Below are positions 20,384 through 29,619 of a stretch of 59,314 nucleotides of DNA, piece by piece; position 1 is the stretch's first letter, and each line of letters starts with the position of its first letter. Source of the DNA: Desulfovibrio sp. (GTDB lineage: Bacteria; Desulfobacterota; Desulfovibrionia; Desulfovibrionales; Desulfovibrionaceae); NCBI GenBank assembly GCA_031287575.1, contig JAITSV010000057.1, positions 1 to 59,314 on the forward strand, in the 5' to 3' direction. Below the pieces are notes generated by a model. It saw nothing but the letters and a program-made list of their open reading frames with translations. It made no database searches and was not told the DNA's origin. The position numbers were made by a program, and so were the translations under genes.

Positions 20384-20427
20384 ATTATAACTCGAAAAAG
20401 GCAACCCCGGAGAAAGACTGCTCCGGG
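20384..20427 (-). terminator. Terminator abutting the next promoter's -10 box
   Basis: Stem cccggag / ctccggg (20406-20412, 20421-20427), with CTTTTTC downstream on the minus strand (complement of 20395-20400). It is 270 bases past the stop of the 20699 gene. Six bases further on, a perfect TATAAT (20384-20389, minus) sits about 75 bases before the CBM48 start codon, so terminator and next promoter are packed together. The remainder of 20428-20698 shows no gene. Confidence 0.65.
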
Positions 20428-20698
20428 ACCATGAGGGGCGCGGCTTTTCCGCCGGGGCACCCCGCCGCGCCACGGCATGCAAGGCCGGACCTGCCCGCCG
20501 TTTCACCCGCGCGGGGGACATGGGCATGCCCGAATCGACGTCGGACATCCCCCATGCCGGTTACGAAGACCCCCTGCCCGCAGAGCCAAGCACGCCACAT
20601 CCGTGGTGCGTGCGCGCGCCAAAAAACGCGAAACGCGCACCCCCCGGCCCCTGCCGGAAGGTGCGCGCACGAAATTCGCGCCAGAGGATCGGCCAGCC

Positions 20699-21091
20699 TC
20701 AGCCGTTGGCGGCTTTCAGCGTCTCTTCCACGCTGGCCAGCAGGGCCGCGTCGGACGGGGCGGCATCAAGCCCGCACAGGCCGCGCACGGCCAGCAGCAG
20801 CATGTCGAGTTGCATGGACATGTCGCACGCGCCGTTGTTGATGACGCAGCGGTCGCCTTCCACGCGCAGGCGGTAGGCGCGGCGGCTGCGCGCGGCACCG
20901 CTGCCGGAGACGATGTAGTAGATCTGCTCGTTGTCTTCGGTGACGTAGAGCTTCTGGCGGGTAAGCACGCCGGTCTCGTCGTCGTACCACGAGCATTCGG
21001 AGAACAGGCGCCCCTTGAACGCGATGTCGTGGCCCGCGTCGTTGCGCAGCGAAATGTCTTCCATCGCCCTGCAGGTCATGTCCGAACCCAT
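20699..21091 (-). CDS. Conserved hypothetical protein
   Basis: A 130-residue acidic cytoplasmic protein beginning MGSDMTCRAMEDISLR, with GAGGAG before the ATG. Beta-rich central part (LTRQKLYVTEDNEQIYYIVSGSGAARSRRAYRLRVEG) followed by helices. No family recognised. It starts 10 bases after the stop of the helix-turn-helix gene on the same strand, so the two form an operon ending at the hairpin near 20400. Confidence 0.72.
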   Translation of the reverse strand: MGSDMTCRAMEDISLRNDAGHDIAFKGRLFSECSWYDDETGVLTRQKLYVTEDNEQIYYIVSGSGAARSRRAYRLRVEGDRCVINNGACDMSMQLDMLLLAVRGLCGLDAAPSDAALLASVEETLKAANG

Positions 21092-21101
21092 GCGCGCCTC
21101 C

Positions 21102-21386
21102 TCACGATGTGGGAAGGGTTAGCTGTCGGGGGCCTTCCGGCTTCTTCGCCTTGCCCGGCGCCGGTCGTTCCGCGGGCGGCACGTCCGCCGGGGATTCTCC
21201 GTCGCCGAACAGCGCGCCGCCGCCCTGCGCGGTCCAGAAGGCTTCCAGGTCACTGCGCGAGATGCGGTAGCCGCGCCCCAGGCGGGCAGCCCGCAACGTG
21301 CCGTCCTTGATGGCGCGGCGAAGCGTCTCCTTGTGACAGCTCAGGAGATCCGCCGCTTCCGCAAGGGTGAAGGTGGTCTTGGCCAT
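21102..21386 (-). CDS. Excisionase/MerR-like helix-turn-helix protein
   Basis: A 94-residue protein: an HTH_17-type DNA-binding domain at residues 1-55 (TLAEAADLLSCHKETLRRAIKDGTLRAARLGRGYRISRSDLEAFW), then a Pro/Ala-rich tail of about 40 residues. This domain is found in phage excisionases and in small chromosomal regulators. No integrase or prophage gene is nearby, so a chromosomal regulator, perhaps of its own operon, is more likely. The start MAKTTFTL has AAGGA upstream. Confidence 0.82.
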   Translation of the reverse strand: MAKTTFTLAEAADLLSCHKETLRRAIKDGTLRAARLGRGYRISRSDLEAFWTAQGGGALFGDGESPADVPPAERPAPGKAKKPEGPRQLTLPTS

Positions 21387-22074
21387 TCGCGCGTCCTTAC
21401 GCATGCATGGCGCCCAAGGCCCATGCAGACACTGCGGGCGCACGGCCCGCCTCGGCGCTTATTGGCGCACCGCGCGCCTTGCAGGCACACGGCGCACCCA
21501 CCATCCGGCACTCGCAATCGGCCGCGCGCCGCGCGCTCTCGCGGCGTTCGGCCACCCGCCATGCCTCCCCCGGTGCCGCATGGCGGCCCCGCATGGTCCG
21601 TCGGGAAGGCCGGAATGTTCCGGCCTGCGCCCATCTCTTCGTCGGACTAGCACCGACAATCAACTGGTGTCAACAATAGTCCACTCCGTGCGCACACGCA
21701 CCACCATTTTTTACCCAGGGCGGCCCGAACCGCTCTACGCCGCGTCAAGCTGCCCAAAACAACCCAAGGCAACGAACGGCAGCCATGACACGAACGCAGC
21801 CACTCCCGTCCCTTCACCGCGCATGGGCACCCACCACGCGCCATGAACACCACCGCGAACGGCAACCATACACCCGCCGCCACTCCCGACCGCGCACACT
21901 CAGTCGGGCACACTCAGTCGGGCACACTCAGTCGGTCATGGTCCAGCCGCTTCCGGCCCAGTGAGTCCGGTCCCGTGCGTCCGGTGCCGTGCGTTGGCCC
22001 GGCCGCATCCGAAAACGGCGACGACGCAACCGCCCCTTCCATCCGCGCCCCCTGCGCCCCCTGCCCTCCGGACG
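21387..22074. repeat. Long gene-free spacer with three 14-bp tandem repeats
   Basis: Nearly 690 bp without a convincing gene. At 21895-21936 the unit cacactcagtcggg occurs three times in tandem (the last base differs in the third). No promoter could be placed with confidence for the leftward HTH gene. Short open frames here are low-complexity and have no ribosome-binding sites. Confidence 0.6.
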
Positions 22075-22106
22075 CGAAAAGGCCCGCCCCCTTGCGGGAG
22101 CGGGCC
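22075..22106 (-). terminator. Terminator of the chemoreceptor gene
   Basis: Stem ggcccgc (22081-22087) / gcgggcc (22100-22106), extended inside by ccc/ggg, with CTTTTCGC downstream on the minus strand. It lies 26 bases past the stop codon. Confidence 0.8.
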
Positions 22107-22132
22107 GTGTCGCATCATGCATCGCGCGGGCG

Positions 22133-24559
22133 TCAGCCCTGCACGATCTCGCGCAGGCGCGCGGCCAGCGCGCCAAGGTCGGTGATGGCCCGCGCCGCCT
22201 CTTCCATGCGCCGGGCGGTGTCGTCGGACAGGTCGCTGACCTGGCTCACGCTGCGGGTTATCTCCTCGCTGGCGGCGGACTGTTCCTCCGCCGCCGTGGC
22301 GATGGCCGTGACCTGGGCCGAGGTGTCGTTGACCAGTTCCACGATCTCGCGCAGGGCCTCGCCGGAGCGACCCGCCAGCGACGTGGCGTTGTCCACGGCA
22401 CCGGCCACCTCTTCCATGCTGGCGATGTTGCGCGCGGCCCCGGACTGGATGGTTTCTATGGACCGGCGCACTTCCTGCGTGGCGTTCATGGTCTTTTCCG
22501 CCAGCTTGCGCACCTCGTCGGCCACCACGGCGAATCCGCGCCCGGCATCGCCCGCGCGGGCCGCCTCGATGGCCGCGTTCAGCGCCAGCAGGTTGGTCTG
22601 GTCGGCGATGTCGCTGATCACGTTCATGATCTGGCCGATGCCTTCGGCCTGCCTCCCCAGTTCACCCAGGTTGCCGCGCAGCACGCCGGTAAGGTTGCTG
22701 ACCTGGCCGATGGCGGTCACCGCCTCATCCACCACCCGCGCGCCTTCCTGGGCGCGGGCCTGGCCGCTGTCGGCCTGGCGCGAGGCGTTGGCGGCGCTGC
22801 GCGCCACCTCCATGATGGTGGCGTTCATCTGTTCGATGGCGGTCACCGACTCCGTGATCAGCCCGCGCTGGTTCTCGGTGCCGCGCATGACGCCCTCGGT
22901 CTGGTTCTCGATGGCCCCGGTGGCGTCGGCAACCTGTCCGGCCACGGCGGCCAGTTCGGCGTTGACCTTTTCCATGCGTTCCATGTGGGCGTGCAGGTCG
23001 CGTTCCTTCATCACCAGTTCGCTCACGTCGCTGGCCACTTCCAGGTACCCGGCCTTGTTGCCGTGGCAGTCGCGCACGATGTCGCCGTAGGGGCGCACGT
23101 AGCGGGTCTGGCCCAGCAGGTTCAGTTCCACGATGCCCGCCTCGAACCGGCCCTGCAACTGCATGGCCTGGTTGATGGGGCACTGGGAGGTGCCGCAGAT
23201 GGAGGCGTTGAAGATGGAACTGCACCGGCGACCGCGCACCTTCTCGCCGTCGTCCACCCCGGCGATGCGCGCCACGGCGGTGTTGGCGAGGATGATGTTG
23301 TACTCGTCGTCCACCGCGAACACCGGGTCGGGGATGGCGTTGACCACGTTCTTGTAGCCTTCCACCGAGCACAGGATGTCCTCTATCTTGCCCATGAGCC
23401 GGTTGAACCACCGGGCCAGTTGGCTGATCTCGTCGCGCCCCGCGTCGTTCAGGCGGTCGTTCAGATTGGCGCGGTCCTCGGTGATGTCGCGGATCAGGGC
23501 CACCACGCGGGACACCGGCGTGGTGACGAAGCGTGACACCAGCACCGAGAACACCACCCCCGGCACCACCAGCAGCGCCGCCAGCGCCGCCAGCATGATG
23601 CCGGAAAAGCGTTCGAAGATGGCCGTGGCCCCGCTGATGTTCGAGGCGTGCACGAACACGCCCACCTGTTCGCCCCGGTAATCCTTGACCGGGAAGGCCA
23701 CCAGGGCGATGTCGCCGCCCTCCGCGGTGCTCAGCCCCTGCTTGCCCGCCGTGAGCAGTTGCGGGGTGACCAGCGCGGCGGCGGGAATCTGCGGATTGCC
23801 CGCGGCGAAGATGAAGTCGTTGCCCACGCGCGGGTGCTTTGCGGGGTCGCTCATGCCCTGGGCCAGCGACCCCAGCGAGGCGTTCATGTACAGCAGCACG
23901 TCCTCGCCTTCGGCACTGGAGGCGATCTTGAGCAGCGGCGCGAACTCGATGAGCACTTCCACGGAGCCGATCTGCTTGCCGTCCGCGCCCTTGACCGGCG
24001 AAACCCCGCGGATGTCGAAGCCGCCGCGCCCCACCTCGATGCCCTTCATGGGCTGGCCGGTGCGGTTCACGTCCACCACGGTCTTGCGGAAGGAGGAAAT
24101 GTCGTCGGAAACGTCGATGTCCTGCCCGTCGCGCTTGATCTGCGTCTTGCTCCACAGCCGCACCAGACTGCGCCCGTTGGGCAGGTGGAAATGCAGCTTG
24201 AACTTGCGGCCCGTCACCGCCTCGAACGAGGCAAGGTGCGCGGCAAGTTCGCGGCGCAGGGCTTCACGCGCCTGCTGCGCCATGGGATCCCTTTCATCGT
24301 CTATCTTGCCGGAAAGCGCCGTGGCGTAGGCCGCCTGCACTTCCGGCAATTGCGAAAACAGCGAGGCCTGTTCCAGGGCTTGCGCCGCCAGCAGTTCCAC
24401 CGACTGGCTCACCTCGTTGGCCTTGGCCCGCGCCATCTGGCGCAGGAAAACGCCCTTCAGGTCCGTCAGTTCGCCCGCCAGAAACCAGTATGCGCCGCCG
24501 CCCAGCAACAGCACGGACAGCGCGAAGGGAAGAAAGAGTTTTTGCCTGATGCCCATCAT
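22133..24559 (-). CDS. Methyl-accepting chemotaxis protein with dCache and Cys-containing PAS
   Basis: A transducer of about 808 residues: TM1 (about 10-30); a large periplasmic ligand-binding region of dCache_3 type ([20 protein letters not shown]); TM2 (about 310-335); HAMP; a PAS domain with four closely spaced cysteines ([19 protein letters not shown]); and the MCP signalling coiled coil with the hairpin tip [19 protein letters not shown]. It signals to CheA/CheW. The start MMGIRQKL was chosen because GGGGGT lies immediately upstream and TM1 follows; upstream ATGs are possible. A sigma-28-like promoter precedes it. No chemotaxis kinase genes are nearby. Confidence 0.95.
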   Translation of the reverse strand: MMGIRQKLFLPFALSVLLLGGGAYWFLAGELTDLKGVFLRQMARAKANEVSQSVELLAAQALEQASLFSQLPEVQAAYATALSGKIDDERDPMAQQAREALRRELAAHLASFEAVTGRKFKLHFHLPNGRSLVRLWSKTQIKRDGQDIDVSDDISSFRKTVVDVNRTGQPMKGIEVGRGGFDIRGVSPVKGADGKQIGSVEVLIEFAPLLKIASSAEGEDVLLYMNASLGSLAQGMSDPAKHPRVGNDFIFAAGNPQIPAAALVTPQLLTAGKQGLSTAEGGDIALVAFPVKDYRGEQVGVFVHASNISGATAIFERFSGIMLAALAALLVVPGVVFSVLVSRFVTTPVSRVVALIRDITEDRANLNDRLNDAGRDEISQLARWFNRLMGKIEDILCSVEGYKNVVNAIPDPVFAVDDEYNIILANTAVARIAGVDDGEKVRGRRCSSIFNASICGTSQCPINQAMQLQGRFEAGIVELNLLGQTRYVRPYGDIVRDCHGNKAGYLEVASDVSELVMKERDLHAHMERMEKVNAELAAVAGQVADATGAIENQTEGVMRGTENQRGLITESVTAIEQMNATIMEVARSAANASRQADSGQARAQEGARVVDEAVTAIGQVSNLTGVLRGNLGELGRQAEGIGQIMNVISDIADQTNLLALNAAIEAARAGDAGRGFAVVADEVRKLAEKTMNATQEVRRSIETIQSGAARNIASMEEVAGAVDNATSLAGRSGEALREIVELVNDTSAQVTAIATAAEEQSAASEEITRSVSQVSDLSDDTARRMEEAARAITDLGALAARLREIVQG

Positions 24560-24626
24560 GACCCCCGTCTGGGTGATTCCGTGGCGCATCCCCTTGCGCA
24601 CGGTAGAACTTATGATCCTACTTGCC

Positions 24627-24653
24627 GTATCGGAAAAAACAACAGGACATTTA
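24627..24653 (-). promoter_or_regulatory. Sigma-28 (FliA)-type promoter of the chemoreceptor gene
   Basis: The minus strand reads TAAA, 15 bases, then TCCGATAC, against the flagellar consensus TAAA-N15-GCCGATAA (all four -35 bases and six of eight -10 bases). The predicted start is near 24620, about 60 bases before the start codon. This is what one expects for a chemoreceptor co-regulated with flagella. Confidence 0.7.
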
Positions 24654-24659
24654 GATCGT

Positions 24660-25282
24660 GAAAATAAGAACTATCATTCCGGATTTGCCCGCTCCGACCA
24701 AAATGCCATCGTACGCCATCAACGCACGCCCCCCGCACCGGTGCAGCAAGTCTGCCACCATGGCGATATCGCGTCCATGGCATGAGCCGGCGTTATAGTT
24801 CGTGCGACGGCGCACACCATGGCACCCCACCCCTTCCCGCCGCCGGAACGAAGCGTCACCCTGCACGGCAGCGTCGGCATGATGCCCGACAAACGCACCA
24901 TGCGTGCACGCCGCCGTCCGGACAAGAACGTGCGGGTGCAACACGATGTCCTGACGGACGGATGGACGTCCAACGCAGGGCATTGATCGGGACACGGGAA
25001 GAGATGGTCGCGCGGGCTGGCGCGAATTGGCACGAACTGGCGCGAATTGACGCGGACGAGGCAGGCGTGGCGAGGCACCAGTCCGGCAGGCGCCGGGGTG
25101 GGTGGCAAATCATTCGGGAAGGGGGAAGGCAACGCCGCCGGGACAGCGGCGAAACCGCCAATGGCGTGGGGGGCTGTCGGGGCGGGACGGTCGGGGCGGG
25201 GCAGTTGGGGGGGGCTGAACGGCCGTTCAGCCCCGCTCGACCCGGCCCGTCCATTTCAGTCCGGCCCCGGGTCCAATCCGGC
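24660..25282. repeat. Gene-free spacer with 10-bp tandem repeats and a 24-bp palindrome
   Basis: About 620 bp with no convincing gene. Four tandem decamers based on cgcgaattgg lie at 25011-25050. At 25211-25234 there is a perfect stem ggggctgaac / gttcagcccc with a ggcc loop, about 50 bases past the stop of the 25531 gene; it has no T-run, so it is only terminator-like. Confidence 0.6.
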
Positions 25283-25531
25283 TCAATCCGGCTTGAAATG
25301 GGTATCGTAGTCCGGCGCCAGGCAGTCCAGGGAGCCGCCCATCATGGCCCGGAACTTTTCCTGCGGCGGCACCTGCGGCGCGTCCGGGTGCTGGCATTCG
25401 GCCTGGCCCAGGGTCATGCGGCGCGCCTCGTCCAGACTGCGGTATTCCATTACCCCGCAGAAGACGCATTTCAGATGCGTGGCCCGGCGGGTGCAGTTGC
25501 AGTCTATCTTGGCGAACTGATGCTTGCGCAT
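25283..25531 (-). CDS. Small cysteine-rich protein, unknown
   Basis: An 82-residue protein starting MRKHQFAKIDCNC; its ATG overlaps the stop of the response-regulator gene by one base (TGATG), so it is translationally coupled to it. Residues 11-26 contain DCNC and CVFCG, a CXC plus CXXC set that could bind zinc or iron; two more cysteines lie at about 46 and 70. Possibly a zinc-ribbon accessory of the two-component pair. No family recognised. Confidence 0.72.
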   Translation of the reverse strand: MRKHQFAKIDCNCTRRATHLKCVFCGVMEYRSLDEARRMTLGQAECQHPDAPQVPPQEKFRAMMGGSLDCLAPDYDTHFKPD

Positions 25532-26757
25532 CACACCCCCCGGCGCCCGGTCATGTCCGCCCGCGCGGCAAGCCTTTCGGAACCGGCGAGGCAGCCCTCG
25601 CCATCATGGCGCAGTACCAGCACCGCGCCGATGACCGTACCTTCCGGCGCGCGATAGGGCGAGACGCTGCACGTGCACGCCTCGCCGCCGGGCAACAGGC
25701 GCACGGGGCCGGCCTGATGCCCCCCCTCGCGCAGGAAGCGGTCGAGGGGCGTGGGGCCGCCGTCCTCGGACATGCACTCGGGGCAGCGCACCATGACCGC
25801 GCCTTCCACCTGCCCCGCCATGTCAGCCGAAGGCGCCGCATCCGGATGCCCGGCCCCGCACATCTGCCGCACCCACGAGGCATTGGCCATGATCACGTTG
25901 CGCTCCAGGTCCAGCAGCACCACGTGGTCGGGCATGGCGTCGATGGTGCTGCGCAGGATGCCGAGGGTGGTGCGCCAGCGCTGCTCCGCCTCGATGCGGG
26001 CGGTGACGTTGACCACGATGCCCTCGTAGTGCAGCAGTTCGCCCGCCCAGTCGTGCACGGCGGTGCAATGTTCCGACACCCACAACAGGTCGCCGTCGCG
26101 CCCGTACACCTGCGAGACGAAGCCCGCCACCGTGCCCTCGGCGCGCAGACGGGCCAGCAGCTCCTGCCGTCGGCCCGGAACCTCGTAGACCTGCGCGTCG
26201 ATGGAGCGCACGCCGGAAACGAGATCGCCCGGTCCGGACCAGCCCAGCATCTCGGCAAAGGCCCGGTTGGACACCAGATAGCGCCCTTCCGGATCGGCCA
26301 TGTAGATGCCCACCACGGCGTTGTCGAAGATGGATCGGTAGCGCTGCTCGCTGTCGCGCAGCCGGGCGTGCAGGCGGGTGTGGTGACGCACGATGCGCAG
26401 GTTCATGCGCAGGGCGTCGCCGGTGACCGGCTTGGACATGAAGCCGAGCGCGCCGCTGCCCACCACCTGTTCCATGAGGTCGTGGTCCGTGGCCTCGGTG
26501 GCGCCGGTAACCAGAATGACCGGAATGTCGAAGTCGGCGGTGATGGCGCGGGTGGCCTCCACGCCGTTCATGTCCCCGGCCAGCCAGATGTCCATGAGCA
26601 CGGCGTCGGGCCGCTCGTCGCGGGCCAGGCGCACGGCCTCCTCGCCCATGGCGGCGGGGCCGATCACCATATGCCCCTCGCGAACCAGCAGCCCGCACAA
26701 CAGGGCCGCGCCAACGGAGTCGTCCTCAGCGACCAGCACGCGCAACGGCTGCGTCAT
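25531..26757 (-). CDS. Response regulator with two PAS domains
   Basis: A 408-residue protein: receiver domain (1-120; phospho-Asp in AVLMDIWLAG, Lys in FMSKPVTG), a typical PAS domain (about 135-255; SEQRYRSIFDNAVVGIYMADPEGRYLVSNRAFAEMLGW), and a second PAS-like domain (about 260-395) with cysteines in MCGAGHP and VRCPECMSEDG. There is no DNA-binding, GGDEF or kinase output, so it probably passes a signal by protein contact. The start MTQPLRVLVAEDD has GGGGGAG upstream and lies 32 bases inside the end of the kinase gene, marking a coupled pair. Confidence 0.9.
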   Translation of the reverse strand: MTQPLRVLVAEDDSVGAALLCGLLVREGHMVIGPAAMGEEAVRLARDERPDAVLMDIWLAGDMNGVEATRAITADFDIPVILVTGATEATDHDLMEQVVGSGALGFMSKPVTGDALRMNLRIVRHHTRLHARLRDSEQRYRSIFDNAVVGIYMADPEGRYLVSNRAFAEMLGWSGPGDLVSGVRSIDAQVYEVPGRRQELLARLRAEGTVAGFVSQVYGRDGDLLWVSEHCTAVHDWAGELLHYEGIVVNVTARIEAEQRWRTTLGILRSTIDAMPDHVVLLDLERNVIMANASWVRQMCGAGHPDAAPSADMAGQVEGAVMVRCPECMSEDGGPTPLDRFLREGGHQAGPVRLLPGGEACTCSVSPYRAPEGTVIGAVLVLRHDGEGCLAGSERLAARADMTGRRGV

Positions 26758-28105
26758 CGCTCCCCCATGCGGTTGCGTCGCGCCCGCGCGCTTCGCCGTT
26801 GTCGTTCCACTGCGGGCCTTCGCCGGGGGCCTGCCCCTGCTCGCGCGCCCATGCAGGCGCAAGGCCCGGCGCGCCGCCGCGGACGTCGCCGGGCGCATCG
26901 CGCATATCGGGCGTATCGGGCGTGCCGGGCCTGTCGGACGTATCTGGCGCGTCGGATGTCGTGCCGTTGAAGGCGTTGCGCGGCAGGCAGACCCGGAATT
27001 CCGTCCAGCCCGAGGGCGACGTTTCAAAGCCCACCCGGCCCTTCAGGTAGTTCTGCGTCAGCAGGCGGATGCTGTAGGTGCCAAGCCCCCGCCCAGCCCC
27101 CTTGGTGGAAAACGAACGCTGGAATATCTGGCGCTGCACGTCGGGCCGGATGTAGCCGGGGTTGCGCACCCGAAAGGTGACGCACTCGCCGTCGCAATCG
27201 CAGCCAAGCACCACTTCGCCCTGTTCGGGGGTGGCCTCCAGCGCGTTCTTGACCAGATTGCCCAGCACCCGGCCCAGCAGCGTGGAATCCGTGACCATGG
27301 CCGCGTCGGCGGCGCAGGACAGCACGGTGAGGGCACGCCCTCGCGCGGTATCGTGCCCGGCGTACAGGTTGGCCACGTCGCGCAGCAGTTCCACACCATC
27401 CACCGGATGCGGGTCCACCGGCAGTTCGTCGGTTTCGGCGGCCAGCAACAGCTTCTGGGTAACGATCTCTTCCACCAGCGCGTTGGAAAAGCGGTGCAGC
27501 AGCATGGTGTCGCCGCGCAGATCCAGGGGCACTTCTTCCAGGATCATCTGGGCCAGGTTGCGCAGCCCCCCCGCCGTGTTCAGGATGTCGTGGAAAAAGA
27601 TGCGTTCCAGCGCGCGGCGCCGCTTTTCGTGGCTGATGTCGTTGATGGCGAAGATGACGAACCGCTCGCCGTCCCGGTCGAACGGCGTGGCGCAGACCTT
27701 CAGGTCGTAGGCCAGCACGTCGTCGCCCTTGCGCTGGGTGATGCGGCATTCCTCCACCCTGCGCTCGTCGCCCAGGGCGCACAGCACGGCCTTTACCGCC
27801 CCGCATTCACGGCACCCGTCCGCCGTGCCGCAGCCGCCGGGGCCTTCGCAGGCGTTCTCGCAGTGGAACAGTTCGCCGGGGCGCAGCCCCAGCAGGTTGG
27901 TGCCGTCGGACAGGGACAGCAGTTCCAGCAGGTTGCGGTTGACGAAGACGATCTGGCGATGCCGGTTCAGGATCAGCACGATGTCCGTCACCGAATCGAG
28001 CAGGCTGACCAGGGTGGGGTCGCGGAACAGCCCGGCCTGGCGCAACAGGTCGGCGTCGGCCGAACGCTCTGCGGGGGCGTGGAACGTGGGCAGGGGCGGG
28101 GTCAT
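26726..28105 (-). CDS. Cytoplasmic PAS sensor histidine kinase with Cys-rich PAS insert
   Basis: A 459-residue soluble kinase. The N-terminal PAS (about 20-165; LLDSVTDIVLILNRHRQIVFVNRNLLELL) contains a cysteine-rich insertion with CENACEGPGGC and GCRECGAVKAVLC, likely a metal or redox site. The phospho-acceptor box is FFHDILNTAGGLRNL, then HATPase with LGNLVKNALEAT (N box) and GAGRGLGTYSIRLL (G box). The last ~75 residues are low-complexity (APDTSDRPGTPDTPDMRDAP). No membrane segment: it senses a cytoplasmic signal and presumably phosphorylates the overlapping PAS response regulator. Confidence 0.92.
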   Translation of the reverse strand: MTPPLPTFHAPAERSADADLLRQAGLFRDPTLVSLLDSVTDIVLILNRHRQIVFVNRNLLELLSLSDGTNLLGLRPGELFHCENACEGPGGCGTADGCRECGAVKAVLCALGDERRVEECRITQRKGDDVLAYDLKVCATPFDRDGERFVIFAINDISHEKRRRALERIFFHDILNTAGGLRNLAQMILEEVPLDLRGDTMLLHRFSNALVEEIVTQKLLLAAETDELPVDPHPVDGVELLRDVANLYAGHDTARGRALTVLSCAADAAMVTDSTLLGRVLGNLVKNALEATPEQGEVVLGCDCDGECVTFRVRNPGYIRPDVQRQIFQRSFSTKGAGRGLGTYSIRLLTQNYLKGRVGFETSPSGWTEFRVCLPRNAFNGTTSDAPDTSDRPGTPDTPDMRDAPGDVRGGAPGLAPAWAREQGQAPGEGPQWNDNGEARGRDATAWGSDDAAVARAGR

Positions 28106-28321
28106 GCGTGGTCCTGTGGTGGCGTTCGGGGTGGCGCCGGATGCGGGCGGGAAGGCGCGCGATGGGACCGGACGGACCGGGCGTGGACGGAGCTGGCGTG
28201 CGGACCGTACGGAGGCGCGGGAAACACCGGGCAAAGCCTACCCCAGGTCCATGATATTTCCAAGTCGGCAGGACGGGGCTGTCCCGGCGGTGCCACGGGC
28301 ATCGCCGTCCGCATCGTGAAC

Positions 28322-28350
28322 ATGCAAAGGGCCGCCCACAGGGGCGGCCC
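28322..28350 (-). terminator. Probable terminator of thiD
   Basis: Stem gggccgcc (28329-28336) / ggcggccc (28343-28350) with a 6-base loop, 87 bases beyond the thiD stop; minus-strand tail CTTTGCATG. The T-run is short. Confidence 0.55.
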
Positions 28351-28436
28351 AACTACGCTGAACAGATCAGACACACCCCCTGCGGCACACGAGGACCGAA
28401 GGCCGGACCGGGGGGATGGCCTGCCTCCCGCCCCCG

Positions 28437-29285
28437 CTAGAAGTCGCGCAGGGTCAACGGCGCGGCATGGTTGGGCGGGCCGAAGCCCTGCCCAGGCGTG
28501 TAGCTTTCACGCAGGCACAGGTTCAGGTAACGCTGGGCCCGCTGCACGGCTGGCAGCAGTTCCATGCCCAGGCCAAGGCAGGTGGCGATGGCGGCGGACA
28601 GGGTGCAGCCGGTGCCATGGTTGTTGGGGGTATCCACGCGGGGTTGGGAAAGCGCGATGATCTCCGGTTCGCCGTTCGTGGCGGTGCCGGGCAGGCCCAG
28701 CCAGTCCACCAGATCGCCGCTGCCCTCGAAGTGGCCACCCTTCAGCAGCACCGCCTTCGGCCCCATGGCCAGGATGCGGCGCACCGCCTCGCGGGCGTCG
28801 GCTTCCGTGGCGATGTCCATGCCCGCCAGCATTTCCGCCTCTGGCCGGTTGGGGGTCAACAGGTCGGCCAGGGGCAGCACGCGGCGCACCAGGGCCTGCA
28901 CGGCGTCCTCGCGCAGCAGGCGGTGCCCGCTCTGGCTGACGGACACCGGGTCCACCACCAGCGGAAAGGTCTTGCGGGCGTCCAGCACATCGGCCACGGC
29001 CTCGATGATGGGCGCGGAGAACAGCATGCCCGTCTTGGCCCCGGCCACGGGAAAGCCGTCCAGCACGGTGGTCAGTTGCAGGGCCACGAACTCCGCGTCC
29101 GGGGCGTGGATGCCGGTGACGCCAAGGCCGTTCTGGGCCGTGAGCGCGGTGATGACGCTCATGCCGAAGCCGCCGAGGGCGGTCATGGCCTTGATGTCTG
29201 CCTGGATGCCCGCGCCGCCGCCGGAATCGGACCCAGCGATGGTCAGGATGCAGGGGGGCGTGGCGTGCGGTGCGTGTACGGTCAT
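28437..29285 (-). CDS. thiD: Hydroxymethylpyrimidine/phosphomethylpyrimidine kinase
   Basis: ThiD phosphorylates HMP and then HMP-P to HMP-PP for thiamine synthesis. The 282-residue ribokinase-fold protein shows AGSDSGGGAGIQADIKA, the VVDPVSVSQSG stretch, LLTPNRPEAEML and the anion-hole/catalytic motif NNHGTGCTLSAAIA. The start MTVHAPHAT was chosen; an ATG 4 codons upstream is nearly as good. A thiE fusion is absent. I saw no TPP-riboswitch motif in the 334 bp upstream. Confidence 0.95.
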   Translation of the reverse strand: MTVHAPHATPPCILTIAGSDSGGGAGIQADIKAMTALGGFGMSVITALTAQNGLGVTGIHAPDAEFVALQLTTVLDGFPVAGAKTGMLFSAPIIEAVADVLDARKTFPLVVDPVSVSQSGHRLLREDAVQALVRRVLPLADLLTPNRPEAEMLAGMDIATEADAREAVRRILAMGPKAVLLKGGHFEGSGDLVDWLGLPGTATNGEPEIIALSQPRVDTPNNHGTGCTLSAAIATCLGLGMELLPAVQRAQRYLNLCLRESYTPGQGFGPPNHAAPLTLRDF

Positions 29286-29390
29286 GCGGGGTTCCATCCT
29301 GTACGGCGAAACGGTGTGGTGAAATCCTCGCGGGAAGCGGGTGGTCGAGAGCAGAATTCGTTTTTGCGCTGTGTGACAGGCGGAGTGTGA

Positions 29391-29514
29391 CGCGAGCATG
29401 CTGCTCGCGGAATCCGTCTTTTTACGCCGGGCTGCGTCAGATTTGTCTTTTTGTGCTCACGTACACAAGTACGCTCCGCGCAAAAAGCCAAATCTTCCTT
29501 GCCCGGCGCAAAAA
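29391..29514. repeat. Hairpin followed by a ~96-base bulged stem-loop between thiD and proB
   Basis: First a perfect 8-bp stem cgcgagca/tgctcgcg (29391-29398, 29402-29409). Then 29419-29514 forms one extended stem with small bulges: tttttNcgccgggc pairs with gcccggcgNaaaaa, agatttg with caaatct, ctttttgtgc with gcgcaaaaag (one G-U pair), and gtac with gtac around an acaa loop. Neither end has a standard terminator tail. It may be an mRNA-end structure, a small RNA, or a miniature dispersed element. Confidence 0.6.
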
Positions 29515-29619
29515 ACCGTAATTCCTTGCATCCTCCCCGCACCAGCCAGCCGCGCTGCAAAGCCCGCGCGGCAAAAAGGGAAAAACGCAACCCCATTCCA
29601 CTGAAAAGGAACGTAACAA

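Noticed and set aside
21895..21936. CRISPR array
   Set aside because: Repeats are 14 bp and directly adjacent without spacers; no cas genes.
29286..29619. TPP riboswitch upstream of thiD
   Set aside because: The conserved CUGAGA and ACCUGAUC elements were not found; the stretch holds other hairpins.
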